DNA from: Chitinophagales bacterium | GTDB lineage: Bacteria; Bacteroidota; Bacteroidia; Chitinophagales; S012-47 | DNA length: 39,212 nucleotides | NCBI GenBank assembly: GCA_015487695.1 | Contig: WFPF01000019.1 | Span: forward strand, 1 to 39,212 | Direction: 5' to 3' | Shown here: positions 1-9,506 of the stretch, piece by piece | How positions within the stretch are numbered: the first letter of the stretch is position 1 | Layout of the letters: each line of letters begins with the position of its first letter | Notes under the pieces: model-generated | The model's input: only the letters and a program-made list of their open reading frames with translations | Databases searched by the model: none | What the model was told of the DNA's origin: nothing | Made by a program: the position numbers and the translations under genes

Positions 1-2475
1 CGCCTTGATTCATATACTTTTCCGGGGCCGGGATGCTATCGCCTGGCGATGTTTGACCCCAACCGCGTGGCCGGAATTAAAAATATCAGTGCTTCGGTAG
101 AAGTGCCTTTTTACATTGAGGATACCCTGCGCATTGTCGACCCTCAGTTTTTCGGATTCAACAGTTCGCCTATTCTGCTGGAACATCCCATTGTCTTTGC
201 CGCTCAGTATCATCCCTTTCGTCACAATCCCGGAGCCTACGATCCGGATGGCGACAGCATGGTTTTTACCCTGATTACTCCGCTTCAGGACCAGGGCCTG
301 CCGGTTCCCTATCTGGGACTTCCGGACGATCCGCTCTTTACAAATGCGGGCGTGCCCTATCCCAATGTATTTAAGCTCGACCGCTTTACGGGCGAGATCA
401 CATGGGATGTGCCCCATCAGAAAGGAACCTACAATATTGCGATTTTGATACGTGAGTTCCGGGATGGACTGTATCTGGGAAGCATCATCCGCGATATGCA
501 GATATGGGTTGGCGATTCGAGCAATCTGCCTCCGGAAGTGAGTCACCTGGATGATCGTTGTGCCATAGCGGGTGAAGAAATTCGACAGAGCGTCTTTGCC
601 AATGATCCGGGCGACAGAATACAGGAATTTACGGCTGTCGGAGGCCCCTTTGCCGTGAAAAGCAGTCCGGCCACCTGGGTGAGCGATGCGCCCCGTTTTT
701 CACCGGCAACGGGCATATTCAACTGGCAGACAAATTGCTCGCATATTCGGAGGTCAAAGTACATAACGGTTTTTACGGCACGGGATGATTATAAGGTCAA
801 CAATCTGCAATCCAACTATAGCGATGCAGAGACCTGGCTGATCGAAATAGTGGGGCCGGCACCTAAAAACCTGGAAGCCCGCATTGACCAACCCAATAAA
901 CGGATTGAAGTGAGATGGGACAGCCTCTATGCCTGCGATGGAGGTGCTTTTGAGAACTTTATCGGGTTTACAGTCTGGCGAAAACGCGGCTGCGATTCAA
1001 CGGATATTACAGAATGCGCACCGGCCCGGCTTGCACAGCGGGGCTATCAGCGCATATCCAAAGCCAAACCCTTCAAAGGATATCACTACTATGACAAAAC
1101 GGCCAAGGTGGGTGTGGTGTATTCTTACCGGGTGCAGGCTGAATTTGCAGAGCAGGTGCCCAACAGCGAGTTCTTTTACAACCAGGTGGCAAGTCAGCCT
1201 TCCAATGCGGCATGTGCCCAGCTCAAATCGGATGTGCCGGTCATTACGAATGTCGATGTGCGTTCTACCGATCCTTCGCTCGGCAATATCATGGTCAGGT
1301 GGTATCCTCCGGATGAAGAGGCACTGGATACCTTCAAAAATCCGGGACCCTACAGATACGAGCTTTTTGCCCATGAGGGCCTGAGTACGGGCAGCGGCAC
1401 GGTCCTTCTCAATACCTACTCGTTTAATTCTTTCAGTGCTTTGCATCCCGACAGTTTCCTCCATCAGAATATAAATACCAGGGGTCTTGCACACAGTTAT
1501 TCGATTCGTTTTTATGCGACCGACCCTGCAAACGGTGAATATGAAGTGGGAGAGGCGGAAGGAGCTTCATCGGTATTCCTGAAGACCACGGCCAGCAACA
1601 AACAAATCTATCTGCAGTGGGACGAACAGGTTCCGTGGAATAACTTTTATTATGAGGTCTATCGCCTGCACCCCGACAGCAGCAGCTATGAGCTGTATGG
1701 GTCGACTACCTCAAAAGAATTTGTGGATGCCGGTCTGAGCAATTTGCTCCAATATTGCTACTTCGTGCGATCATATGGCAGCTACTACAATGCACGTCTG
1801 CCGGATACCCTAATCAACAACAGTCAGATTATTTGCGACATTCCGAGAGATACGGTGCCTCCCTGTGCCCCGAAGCTGAGTGTAAGCAACAGTTGTGATG
1901 ATGGCTCGCTGCCTGATCCCGAGAACCTCGTGAATCATCTGCAATGGACCGATCCGCGCACGGTTTGCGGTGATTTTGATCTTGAGGGCTATCGAATCTA
2001 CTTCGCAGCTTCGGAACAGGATACCCTGAAGATGATCCTGGAGATACCCGACCCCGATGTGCATGCCTATGATCATGCCGACCTTCAGGCGCTGGCCGGA
2101 TGTTATGTGGTGACGGCTTATGACACTTTTGGCAATGAATCATCGCGTTCTGCAAAGGTCTGCCTCGACAATTGTCCGCTTTATCGCCTGCCAAATACGT
2201 TCACTCCGAATGGCGATGGCGACAACGACCTGTTTACCCCGATACTTCCTTACTTCTTTATCGATCATATCAATATCCGCATTTTCAACCGCTGGGGCGT
2301 TTTGGTATTTGAAACGAGCGATCCGATGATCAACTGGGACGGGCGAAATATGAAAAACGGCAAGGAAGTGGAAGAGGGAACCTATCACTATGTTTGTGAA
2401 GTGTATGAATCGCGTGTGGCAGGTGTTGTGAAAGTGAGCAAACCATTGAGCGGTTATATTCAGATTATCAGATAA
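1..2475 (+). CDS. Secreted CHU_C (T9SS type B) multidomain protein, 5' partial
   Basis: The frame is open from base 1, so the N-terminus and any signal peptide lie outside the window; 824 residues are visible. The ATG at 49 is internal, because coding-like sequence precedes it in frame. The body looks like tandem beta-sandwich modules: a cadherin/Ig-like first part (a DPDGDS loop near residue 82) and later fibronectin-III-like stretches with W-D and Y-R-V-Q patterns. The end, from about nucleotide 2185, has the PNTFTPNGDGDND motif, then FNRWGVLVF, W-D-G-R and G-T-Y-H-Y. This is the gliding-motility-associated C-terminal (CHU_C, type B sorting) domain that directs proteins through the type IX secretion system to the cell surface or medium. 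A role in adhesion or surface display is inferred; no catalytic motif is visible. Riboflavin synthase starts 13 bases downstream. Confidence 0.85.
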   Translation, partial: RLDSYTFPGPGCYRLAMFDPNRVAGIKNISASVEVPFYIEDTLRIVDPQFFGFNSSPILLEHPIVFAAQYHPFRHNPGAYDPDGDSMVFTLITPLQDQGLPVPYLGLPDDPLFTNAGVPYPNVFKLDRFTGEITWDVPHQKGTYNIAILIREFRDGLYLGSIIRDMQIWVGDSSNLPPEVSHLDDRCAIAGEEIRQSVFANDPGDRIQEFTAVGGPFAVKSSPATWVSDAPRFSPATGIFNWQTNCSHIRRSKYITVFTARDDYKVNNLQSNYSDAETWLIEIVGPAPKNLEARIDQPNKRIEVRWDSLYACDGGAFENFIGFTVWRKRGCDSTDITECAPARLAQRGYQRISKAKPFKGYHYYDKTAKVGVVYSYRVQAEFAEQVPNSEFFYNQVASQPSNAACAQLKSDVPVITNVDVRSTDPSLGNIMVRWYPPDEEALDTFKNPGPYRYELFAHEGLSTGSGTVLLNTYSFNSFSALHPDSFLHQNINTRGLAHSYSIRFYATDPANGEYEVGEAEGASSVFLKTTASNKQIYLQWDEQVPWNNFYYEVYRLHPDSSSYELYGSTTSKEFVDAGLSNLLQYCYFVRSYGSYYNARLPDTLINNSQIICDIPRDTVPPCAPKLSVSNSCDDGSLPDPENLVNHLQWTDPRTVCGDFDLEGYRIYFAASEQDTLKMILEIPDPDVHAYDHADLQALAGCYVVTAYDTFGNESSRSAKVCLDNCPLYRLPNTFTPNGDGDNDLFTPILPYFFIDHINIRIFNRWGVLVFETSDPMINWDGRNMKNGKEVEEGTYHYVCEVYESRVAGVVKVSKPLSGYIQIIR

Positions 2476-2488
2476 GCGGAAATCAATC

Positions 2489-3085
2489 ATGTTTACAGGG
2501 ATCATTGAAACATGCGGACGAATAGCAGAAGCCGCCCGGAAAGGGGGAAACCTGAGCCTTGCCATCGAATCGGAAATCAGCCATGCGCTGAAAGTGGATC
2601 AAAGTGTGGCACATGAGGGCGTTTGCCTGACGGTTACGCAAGTTGAAGGCAATATTCATTGTGTGGATGTAGTGGAAGAGACCCTGCAACGGACTCGCTT
2701 GGGGAAGCTCCGGGCCGGTGACCGGGTGAACCTTGAACGATCGCTGCGGGTCAACGCTCGCCTCGATGGGCACATCGTGCAGGGGCATGTAGATGCACTG
2801 GGTATTTGCAAGGAAATTACTGATCGCGAGGGCTCTGTTTTAATGGAGTTTGCCTTTCCTGTCCGCTACCGGAATATGCTGGTTGACAAAGGAAGCATTA
2901 CGATTAACGGAGTAAGCCTGACGGTGATCGAGCCGGGCGATGAGCGTTTCCGGGTGACGGTAATACCTTATACATGGGAACACACTACGCTCGGACAACT
3001 GAAAACAGGGGACGAAGTCAACCTGGAATTTGATATTCTGGCCAAATATTTTGCCCGGCATATGGAAGCCTATACGCGTCCTTAA
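2489..3085 (+). CDS. ribE: Riboflavin synthase (alpha subunit)
   Basis: This enzyme dismutates two 6,7-dimethyl-8-ribityllumazine molecules to riboflavin plus a pyrimidine, the last step of vitamin B2 synthesis in the cytoplasm. The 198-residue length fits the family. The N-terminus MFTGIIE is diagnostic, and two lumazine-binding half repeats can be seen: one at about 1-97 and one beginning near GHIVQGHVD. The second half contains ITINGVSLTV, mirroring VAHEGVCLTV in the first, as expected of the internally duplicated fold. It starts with ATG 13 bases after the CHU_C gene and may be co-transcribed with it, although the two share no function. No other rib genes are in the window and no FMN riboswitch is visible. 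Its stop lies 2 bases from the convergent clpX stop. Confidence 0.96.
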   Translation: MFTGIIETCGRIAEAARKGGNLSLAIESEISHALKVDQSVAHEGVCLTVTQVEGNIHCVDVVEETLQRTRLGKLRAGDRVNLERSLRVNARLDGHIVQGHVDALGICKEITDREGSVLMEFAFPVRYRNMLVDKGSITINGVSLTVIEPGDERFRVTVIPYTWEHTTLGQLKTGDEVNLEFDILAKYFARHMEAYTRP

Positions 3086-3087
3086 AA

Positions 3088-4326
3088 TCAGGCAGCACGC
3101 AGTTTTTTCAACTTCGATTTGCTCATCTTTCCTTCGGCATATTCGCGTGTGATATGCAGGGATTTCTGGTTTTTCTGTGATGGGATTTCGAACATGGCAT
3201 CCATCATGATGGCTTCGCAGATCGATCGCAGGCCCCGGGCCCCGAGTCGAAATTCAATGGCTTTTTCTACAATGAAGTCCAGTGCTTCATCATCCAGAAT
3301 CAGCTCAATGCCTTCATATTCCATCAGCTTCTTGTATTGTTTTACCAGCGCATTGCGGGGCTCGGTAAGGATGGCCCGGAGGATATCTTTATCGAGCGGA
3401 TCGAGGTAGGTGAGCAAGGGGAGCCGTCCTACCAATTCGGGAATCAGGCCATAGTGCTTGATGTCCTGTGGCGTGACAAACTGCAGTATATTTTCCTCTG
3501 AGGCATGGGCTGCCGGGTGTGTTTCCTGATTTTTATAGCCGATTATCTGTCGTTCGGTTCTTCTTGAAATGATCTTGTCTATTCCGTCAAAAGCACCTCC
3601 GCAGACAAAAAGGATGTCTTTGGTATTGACGGTAATCATTTTTTGCTCGGGGTGCTTGCGCCCGCCCTGTGGCGGCACCTGCACATCGGTTCCTTCCAGC
3701 ATTTTCAGGAGCGACTGCTGTACTCCTTCGCCCGATACATCGCGTGTGATGGACGGATTGTCGCTTTTGCGGGCAATTTTGTCAATCTCATCAATGTAAA
3801 CGATGCCGCGCTCGGCAGCTTTTACATCGTAATTGCTTGCCTGCAACAGCCGAGCCAGAATGGACTCCACATCTTCACCCACATATCCGGCTTCCGTAAA
3901 TACGGTTGCATCCACGATGGTGAAGGGGACTTTCAGAAAGCGGGCGATGGTTTTTGCCAGCAGGGTCTTGCCTGTACCCGTGGGGCCCACCATCAGGATG
4001 TTGGACTTTTCGATCTCCACATCGTCTTCCGATTTCTGGTTGAGGCGCTTATAGTGGTTGTAAACGGCTACAGACAATACTTTCTTTGCATCGTCCTGGC
4101 CTATGACATACTGATCCAGGAAGGATTTGATCTCTTTCGGGGTAATTCCTTTCAGGTTGATTTCAGGCTGGTTTTTGTCCAGCTTGCCCAACTCTTCTTC
4201 CAGTATGATCTGCGCTTGATTTACACAATTTTCGCAGATAAATCCCTCGATCCCCGCAATGAGGATCATGACTTCATCTTTCTTTTTGCCGCAAAAACTG
4301 CAGTGCTGTTCCGGTTTCTTTTTCAT
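3088..4326 (-). CDS. clpX: ATP-dependent Clp protease ATP-binding subunit ClpX
   Basis: ClpX is the hexameric AAA+ unfoldase that recognises tagged substrates and threads them into ClpP. The 412-residue protein has the N-terminal C4 zinc-binding domain (Cys9, Cys12, Cys31, Cys34), Walker A GPTGTGKT at 113-120, the pore-1 region AGYVGED, Walker [11 protein letters not shown], and a C-terminal AAA+ small domain with the ARGLRSI sensor-2 arginine region. The IGYK-type segment matches the ClpP-binding IGF loop position. It is last in the minus-strand order tig-clpP-clpX, 20 bases after clpP, so ClpP and ClpX are probably made together. Nothing is missing compared with active family members. Confidence 0.97.
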   Translation of the reverse strand: MKKKPEQHCSFCGKKKDEVMILIAGIEGFICENCVNQAQIILEEELGKLDKNQPEINLKGITPKEIKSFLDQYVIGQDDAKKVLSVAVYNHYKRLNQKSEDDVEIEKSNILMVGPTGTGKTLLAKTIARFLKVPFTIVDATVFTEAGYVGEDVESILARLLQASNYDVKAAERGIVYIDEIDKIARKSDNPSITRDVSGEGVQQSLLKMLEGTDVQVPPQGGRKHPEQKMITVNTKDILFVCGGAFDGIDKIISRRTERQIIGYKNQETHPAAHASEENILQFVTPQDIKHYGLIPELVGRLPLLTYLDPLDKDILRAILTEPRNALVKQYKKLMEYEGIELILDDEALDFIVEKAIEFRLGARGLRSICEAIMMDAMFEIPSQKNQKSLHITREYAEGKMSKSKLKKLRAA

Positions 4327-4346
4327 CTATACAATTCTCCTACGAA

Positions 4347-5033
4347 TTAATCTGCTTTTGGTTTTCTTTCCAGTACTTCGTCAATCATGCCGTAGTCTTT
4401 GGCTTCGCTGGCGCGCATCCAGAAGTCACGATCGGCATCTTCTTCAATTCGTTTATATTTCTGACCGGTATGTTTTGCCAGAATTTCATACAGGTCTTGC
4501 TTGATCTTTTGAATTTCCTTGAAGGTGATCTCAATGTCTTTGGCTTGTCCCTGTGCTCCGCCCAGCGGTTGATGTATCATCACCCGGCTGTGCGGCAGGG
4601 CCGAGCGTTTGCCTGCGGTTCCGGCTGCCAGCAGTACGGCAGCCATCGAAGCGGCCATTCCTGTGCAGATGGTGGCTACATCCGGGCCGATATAAGTCAT
4701 GGTATCGTAGATACCCAATCCTGCATAGACGACTCCGCCCGGACTGTTGATATACATCATGATATCGCGCTTCGGGTCGGCCGACTCGAGGAAAAGCATT
4801 TGGGCCTGCACCACATTTGCAATGTAATCGTCAATGGGGTTGCCCAGAAAAATAATGCGATCCATCATGAGGCGCGAAAAAACATCCAATGCCTGCACAT
4901 TCAGCTGCCGCTCTTCAATGATGTAGGGTGTGAAATTCGTAATGGTTGAGGTAATGTATTTGTCCAGATGCATGCTGCTCATGCCCCTTCCTTTTACCGC
5001 ATATTCTCTGAATTCTTTTCCAAAGTCTTTCAT
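4347..5033 (-). CDS. clpP: ATP-dependent Clp protease proteolytic subunit ClpP
   Basis: ClpP is a serine peptidase that forms a tetradecameric chamber and degrades polypeptides delivered by ClpX or ClpA/C. The 228-residue sequence has YINSPGG at 94-100, the catalytic serine in GMAASMAAV (Ser129) and the catalytic histidine in MIHQPLGG (His154). The aspartate is expected in the [11 protein letters not shown] stretch. GMAAS replaces the more usual GQAAS before the serine, a mild variation. The N-terminal extension of about 25-30 residues compared with E. coli may include a processed propeptide. The stop of tig is 4 bases upstream of this start and clpX follows after 20 bases, so this is the middle gene of the operon. 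Confidence 0.97.
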   Translation of the reverse strand: MKDFGKEFREYAVKGRGMSSMHLDKYITSTITNFTPYIIEERQLNVQALDVFSRLMMDRIIFLGNPIDDYIANVVQAQMLFLESADPKRDIMMYINSPGGVVYAGLGIYDTMTYIGPDVATICTGMAASMAAVLLAAGTAGKRSALPHSRVMIHQPLGGAQGQAKDIEITFKEIQKIKQDLYEILAKHTGQKYKRIEEDADRDFWMRASEAKDYGMIDEVLERKPKAD

Positions 5034-5037
5034 ATTT

Positions 5038-6396
5038 CTATTTCTTTTTCTTGTTCAGGTCTTTAAATTTCTCAAGGCTAACTTCTTTCTCTTTTATTTC
5101 AAATTTATCCTTTAATAAATCAAAAACCTTCGATTCTTCCAACATCTCGTAGACGCGATTCACATGTTCCTTGTCTTCCAGCATCTTTTCGGCCAGTTGC
5201 TTCACCAGCATCTGGCTTTGCTCATCATCTCCTCCCAGGCCATATTCGGCCTTTATCATCAGGGCCGTTTGTTCCAGGAGCTCTTCCTGTGATATCTGCA
5301 CATCTGCCTCTTTAAGCAGATGGGTTTTAATTAGGTTCCATTTGATTCCTTCGAGAAATCGCGGGAACTCATTCTCAATATCTGCTTCGCTCAAATTCGG
5401 GTTGGAGTTTTTGAGCCATCGTTTCAGAAAATCTTCAGGGAACTGCAACTCGGTCTTTTCCATCACGAGGTCGGCTATGTCACGCTGCAATTGCTGGTCT
5501 TCGTAATTGGCCAAAACCCCTGAAAGCTCTTCTTTTACCTTTTCTCTAAACGCTTCTTCGCTCTTTACGTTGTCCTTTCCGTATACTTTGTCAAACAATT
5601 CCTGATCCAGCGGAGCTTTCTCCGTGTGGTTGATCTCCAATAAGGTTAAACGAAATCGATCGTGCTCGGGTGGGGTGCCCTGCAGATTTAATATTTCCGA
5701 CAAGACTTCATCGTAGTCCTTGTCGAGGTCTTTCTTCAGGTCGATCTCCATGCTTTCCCCGCGCTTCAGCTTCTTCAGCTTGCTCTTGGCACTCTTTTTG
5801 AAAACTTCCACACCAATGGCCGGTTCATTGACGATACCGTTTTCTCTGGTTTCCCCGTTTTCGTCCAGTTCTTCGAGTTTTACCTTTACTACATCCTCAT
5901 CGCTTTCCACGGCATCCGCCTGGCTAATCTTTCCGTATCTGCGTTGGAGGTGTTCTATCTCCTTGTTCAGCATCTCATCATCAATTTTGATCTTGTGTCT
6001 GACGATCGAAGGCTTCTTCTCCAGGAAATCCAGTGAGATCTCGGGTTGGAGTCCGAGTTCAAACTCAAAAGCATAGGACTGATCGCTGTTGGGATCAAAT
6101 TTGATTTGTTTGTCGAGGATGGGCAATGGTTCGCCCAATATTTTCAGCTTTTCCTTTTCGAGATATTCGTTCAACTGTTGGCCGACCAGTTTGTTGAGTT
6201 CTTCGGCCAGTATTTCAATGCCGTACATTTTTTTTACGATGCCCTTTGGGACGTGTCCCTTGCGAAATCCCTTCAGGTCAATTTTCCGGGCATAGTCTTT
6301 AAGAGATTTTTCCACACCGGGCTGATAGTCTTCTGCTTTGAGGACGATTTCCAGTTTCAGATGCTGGTTGCCAATTTCTTCTTTTTTTACACTCAC
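5038..6396 (-). CDS. tig: Trigger factor, ribosome-associated chaperone
   Basis: Trigger factor binds the ribosome at the exit tunnel and shelters nascent chains. The 452-residue length is typical. The ribosome-binding signature appears as [17 protein letters not shown] near residues 44-60. A central FKBP-like region ([16 protein letters not shown]) follows, then a long, charged, helical C-terminal chaperone domain. The start is GTG at 6396: the translated N-terminus ([10 protein letters not shown]) aligns with the usual trigger factor beginning and no in-frame ATG lies upstream. It is first in tig-clpP-clpX. No convincing promoter or terminator separates it from tRNA-Leu(UAG), 58 bases upstream on the same strand. 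Confidence 0.95.
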   Translation of the reverse strand: MSVKKEEIGNQHLKLEIVLKAEDYQPGVEKSLKDYARKIDLKGFRKGHVPKGIVKKMYGIEILAEELNKLVGQQLNEYLEKEKLKILGEPLPILDKQIKFDPNSDQSYAFEFELGLQPEISLDFLEKKPSIVRHKIKIDDEMLNKEIEHLQRRYGKISQADAVESDEDVVKVKLEELDENGETRENGIVNEPAIGVEVFKKSAKSKLKKLKRGESMEIDLKKDLDKDYDEVLSEILNLQGTPPEHDRFRLTLLEINHTEKAPLDQELFDKVYGKDNVKSEEAFREKVKEELSGVLANYEDQQLQRDIADLVMEKTELQFPEDFLKRWLKNSNPNLSEADIENEFPRFLEGIKWNLIKTHLLKEADVQISQEELLEQTALMIKAEYGLGGDDEQSQMLVKQLAEKMLEDKEHVNRVYEMLEESKVFDLLKDKFEIKEKEVSLEKFKDLNKKKK

Positions 6397-6454
6397 TTTA
6401 TAATGATTTAGTACAGTCAGATAAAAAATCGGGCCGCAGGATCGTGCATGCCAG

Positions 6455-6536
6455 TGCGGATGGAGGGACTCGAACCCACACGCCTTGCGGCACTAGATCC
6501 TAAATCTAGCGCGTCTACCAGTTCCGCCACATCCGC
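6455..6536 (-). tRNA. tRNA-Leu (UAG anticodon)
   Basis: Read on the minus strand this folds as a class II tRNA: 7-bp acceptor stem GCGGATG/CATCCGC, anticodon stem CTAGA/TCTAG with loop TTTAGGA giving anticodon UAG, a variable arm with a GCC/GGC stem, and T loop TTCGAGT. CCA is not encoded; the genomic bases after discriminator A are CTGG. The T stem GTGGG/CCCTC contains one U-U mismatch (positions 50 and 64). Confidence 0.95.
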
Positions 6537-6769
6537 AATATATTTATTGCCGGTCAACACTACCTTACGGCCCAATAATTATTTTTTTTAGATCAAGCTG
6601 ATTTCGAGTGACCTATTTTAATTCAGATCACGTTATGAAATAAGGCTGCAAAATTACGTAATTTCAAGAAAAAATTTCACCCAAATGTATTTTGAACAAA
6701 GCTGCCTGAAACGGGCGCTTCGTGCTATTGATTTTCTCATGAAATTAGAGCAGGAGGGAGATACAAGGA
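6537..6769. other. Divergent intergenic region between tRNA-Leu/tig and rel
   Basis: These 233 A/T-rich bases carry no gene. They must contain promoters for the leftward tRNA-Leu (and perhaps tig) and for rightward rel. No clean TTG-N19-TAnnTTTG match was found on either strand. The clearest structure is the 14-bp perfect palindrome at 6651-6664, and there is a Shine-Dalgarno sequence for rel at 6752-6757. Confidence 0.6.
6651..6664. promoter_or_regulatory. 14-bp perfect palindrome upstream of rel
   Basis: AAATTACGTAATTT is identical to its reverse complement. It sits 106 bases before the rel start in the divergent region, where a dimeric regulator could bind. No regulator is assigned; A/T-rich DNA yields such palindromes by chance more often than balanced DNA does. 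Confidence 0.3.
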
Positions 6770-8986
6770 ATGCAAATGCTGGATTTTATAGATACCGAAC
6801 AGGATCGGAAACTTATACTGAAAGAGTATCGCAGTTTGCTGCTTGCATGCGATCGTAATTTTTCGCGACAAGACAAAAAGCTGATACGCGAAGCCTTTAA
6901 AATGGCTGCGGAAGCGCATAAAGACATGCGCAGAAAGTCGGGTGAACCCTATATCACACATCCCATTAATGTTGCAAAAATAGTGGCGGGTGAGATCGGT
7001 CTCGGGCCTACGGCCATTGCTTGTGCATTGCTTCATGATACGGTGGAGGATACCGAAATCACACTGGACGACATAGAAGCCTACTTCGGGCCAAAGGTTG
7101 CCGAGATCATTGACGGCCTCACGAAAATCAACCAGGTTTTCGATCTGAAGAGCTCTTTTCAGGCCGAGAACTTCAGGAAGCTGCTGCTTACCCTGGCCAA
7201 GGATGTGCGCGTGATATTGATCAAGATTGCGGATCGCCTGCACAACATGCGCACCATGGACAGCATGCCGCGCAATAAGCAATTGAAGATTGCCAGCGAA
7301 ACCCTCTATCTCTATGCTCCGCTGGCTCATCGTCTCGGACTTTACGCCATCAAAAGCGAACTGGAAGATCTTTCTCTGAAATACACAGAGCCTGAAACCT
7401 ATAAGTCCATCGCAAGAAAATTGCAACAGACAAAACGCGAACGCACCCGCTATATCAATGAGTTTATCAAGCCGATAGTGGCAGAGCTGGACCGCGAAAA
7501 AGTGAAATACAAGATATTGGGGCGGCCCAAGTCCATCCATTCCATCTACGAGAAGATGAAGAAGAAGAACGTGGAGTTTGAAGAAGTGTACGACCTCTTT
7601 GCCATTCGGATTATAGTAGATGCCCCCCCGGAGGAAGAAAAGGCCGAGTGTTGGAAGGTCTATTCCATTGTGACGGATTTTTATCAGCCGAACCCCGGCC
7701 GCTTGCGCGACTGGATATCGACTCCGAAATCCAATGGCTATGAATCGCTGCATACCACCGTCATGGGCCCCAAGGGTCGATGGGTAGAGGTGCAGATACG
7801 TACCGAAAGGATGGATGAGATCGCGGAAAAAGGTTTTGCCGCCCACTGGAAATACAAAGAAGGAAGCAGCGAAAGCGCACTGGACGACTGGTTGCAGAAA
7901 ATCAGGGAGCTGCTGAAGAATCCGGAATCCAATGCCCTGGATTTTATGGATGACTTTAAGCTCAACCTTTTCAGCAAAGAGATATATGTATTTACACCCA
8001 ACGGTGACCTGAAAATTTTGCCTTCCGGTGCCACGGCCCTTGATTTTGCTTACGAAATCCATACAGACATCGGAAACAAGTGCATTGGAGCCAAAGTCAA
8101 TCACAAGCTGATGCCCATCAGTCAGAAACTGTCGAATGGCGATCAGGTGGAGATCATCACTTCGAGAAAGCAGAAGCCCTCGGAAGACTGGCTCAACTTT
8201 GTAGTCACCAGCCGGGCCCGGAGCCGCATTAAGCATGCACTTAAGGAAGAGCGAAAAAAGGTGGCCTCCGAAGGAAGGGAGATACTGGAGCGGAAGTTCA
8301 AACAGCTCAAGCTTGCCTTCAACCACGAGAATCTTGAAGTGCTTTGTCAATATTTCGGAGTGGAAAATACCATTGACCTCTACTTCAATGTGGCGCAGAA
8401 GCGTTATCCGCTGAATGAAATCAAGAAACTGAAAGATGCGGGGTCCAATCACCTCGTATTGCCGAAAAAGGAAGAAATTGCCGTACCCAGGAAAAAACAG
8501 CAAAGCATCAAAAAAGGGGATGAACTGCTGATCTTCGGTGAGTCATCGGATAAAATCAGCTATCAGTTTGCCAAATGCTGCAACCCGATACCGGGAGACA
8601 ATGTTTTCGGCTTCATCAATCTGAACGGAGAAATCAAAATACACCGCACCAACTGCCCCAATGCCGTGCACCTGATGAGTAAATACGGCTATCGTGTGGT
8701 AAAAACCCGCTGGAACCGCGAAAAAGAAATTGCTTTTCTTACGGGATTAACCATTCGCGGACTGGATGACGTGGGGGTCATCAATAAACTCACCAATGTG
8801 ATCAGCGGAGAGATGAAAATCAATATGCGCGCCATGTCGATCGATTCTCATGATGGTGTATTTGAGGGGAATATCAAACTCTATGTACACGACACCGGAG
8901 AATTGGAAAAACTTATACATAAGCTGAAAAATCTGAAAGGGATATACAGCATCACCCGATTTGATATAAAAGAAGAAGAGGAGTGA
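6770..8986 (+). CDS. rel: Bifunctional (p)ppGpp synthetase/hydrolase (Rel/SpoT family)
   Basis: This makes and degrades the alarmone (p)ppGpp, the stringent-response signal. All domains are present over 738 residues: HD hydrolase with the metal ligands His64, His89-Asp90 and Asp155 by comparison with the family; synthetase with Asp275 (VYDLFAIR) and Glu340 (WVEVQIRT) plus GYESLHTT; TGS domain (IYVFTPNGDLK); a conserved-cysteine zinc-finger-type domain (FAKCCNPIPGD); and a C-terminal ACT domain. Both catalytic centres look intact, so it should be bifunctional and able to bind the ribosome. The start is supported by AGGAGG at 6752-6757, a strong Shine-Dalgarno unlike most genes here. The downstream genes fur, STAS and purA are on the same strand. 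Confidence 0.96.
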   Translation: MQMLDFIDTEQDRKLILKEYRSLLLACDRNFSRQDKKLIREAFKMAAEAHKDMRRKSGEPYITHPINVAKIVAGEIGLGPTAIACALLHDTVEDTEITLDDIEAYFGPKVAEIIDGLTKINQVFDLKSSFQAENFRKLLLTLAKDVRVILIKIADRLHNMRTMDSMPRNKQLKIASETLYLYAPLAHRLGLYAIKSELEDLSLKYTEPETYKSIARKLQQTKRERTRYINEFIKPIVAELDREKVKYKILGRPKSIHSIYEKMKKKNVEFEEVYDLFAIRIIVDAPPEEEKAECWKVYSIVTDFYQPNPGRLRDWISTPKSNGYESLHTTVMGPKGRWVEVQIRTERMDEIAEKGFAAHWKYKEGSSESALDDWLQKIRELLKNPESNALDFMDDFKLNLFSKEIYVFTPNGDLKILPSGATALDFAYEIHTDIGNKCIGAKVNHKLMPISQKLSNGDQVEIITSRKQKPSEDWLNFVVTSRARSRIKHALKEERKKVASEGREILERKFKQLKLAFNHENLEVLCQYFGVENTIDLYFNVAQKRYPLNEIKKLKDAGSNHLVLPKKEEIAVPRKKQQSIKKGDELLIFGESSDKISYQFAKCCNPIPGDNVFGFINLNGEIKIHRTNCPNAVHLMSKYGYRVVKTRWNREKEIAFLTGLTIRGLDDVGVINKLTNVISGEMKINMRAMSIDSHDGVFEGNIKLYVHDTGELEKLIHKLKNLKGIYSITRFDIKEEEE

Positions 8987-9033
8987 GCGCCTTTTAAGTA
9001 TTTTTGCTTGCCTAACCTTATTGGCCAAAGACT

Positions 9034-9501
9034 ATGAGAAGCACAGCAAATGACCAGGTGCTGGAAGAAGTAAAACGGATCTTTTCTGCTTATCTGGAGA
9101 AGCACCACCTTCGAAAAACGAGTGAGCGCTATGCCATACTCGAAGAAATCTATCGCCTGGACAAACACTTCGATGCAGAGTCGCTCTATCAGCTGCTCAG
9201 GGAAGCCGGCCACAGCCTGAGCCGGGCGACCGTGTACAATACGCTCGATTTGCTGCTACAATGCGATCTGGTCAGCAAACACCAGTTTGACAGCAGCCAG
9301 GCACAGTACGAAAAAGCATATGGATTCAGACAACATGACCATCTGATTTGCCTCGACTGCAATCGTGTACTGGAGTTTTGCGACCCAAGATTGCAGGAGA
9401 TAGAGTCTACTATAGGCAATTTGCTTAATTTTAAAATTCAACATCATTCATTAACATTGTATGGCACTTGCCGAACGGCAGATTGTGAGCATAAAAACTG
9501 A
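9034..9501 (+). CDS. Fur-family metal- or peroxide-responsive repressor
   Basis: Fur-type dimeric DNA-binding repressors sense Fe, Zn, Mn or peroxide. The 155-residue protein has a winged-helix N-terminal half (RKTSERYAILEEI; recognition-helix region LSRATVYNTLDLL) and the metal-binding half with HDHLICLDCNRVLEFCDP, containing the first structural CxxC. The second structural pair is CRTADC, a C-x4-C instead of the usual CxxC, very near the C-terminus. Which metal it senses cannot be read from the sequence. It starts 47 bases after rel and ends 5 bases before the STAS gene, so it is probably in the rel operon, though a TATTTTTG box at 8999-9006 might give it its own transcript. Confidence 0.9.
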   Translation: MRSTANDQVLEEVKRIFSAYLEKHHLRKTSERYAILEEIYRLDKHFDAESLYQLLREAGHSLSRATVYNTLDLLLQCDLVSKHQFDSSQAQYEKAYGFRQHDHLICLDCNRVLEFCDPRLQEIESTIGNLLNFKIQHHSLTLYGTCRTADCEHKN

Positions 9502-9506
9502 TACGC

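Noticed and set aside
6737-8503. A 588-codon open frame on the minus strand opposite rel
   Set aside because: It lies fully antisense to a gene with all catalytic motifs. Its translation has no domain pattern and its composition is that of a codon-position shadow.
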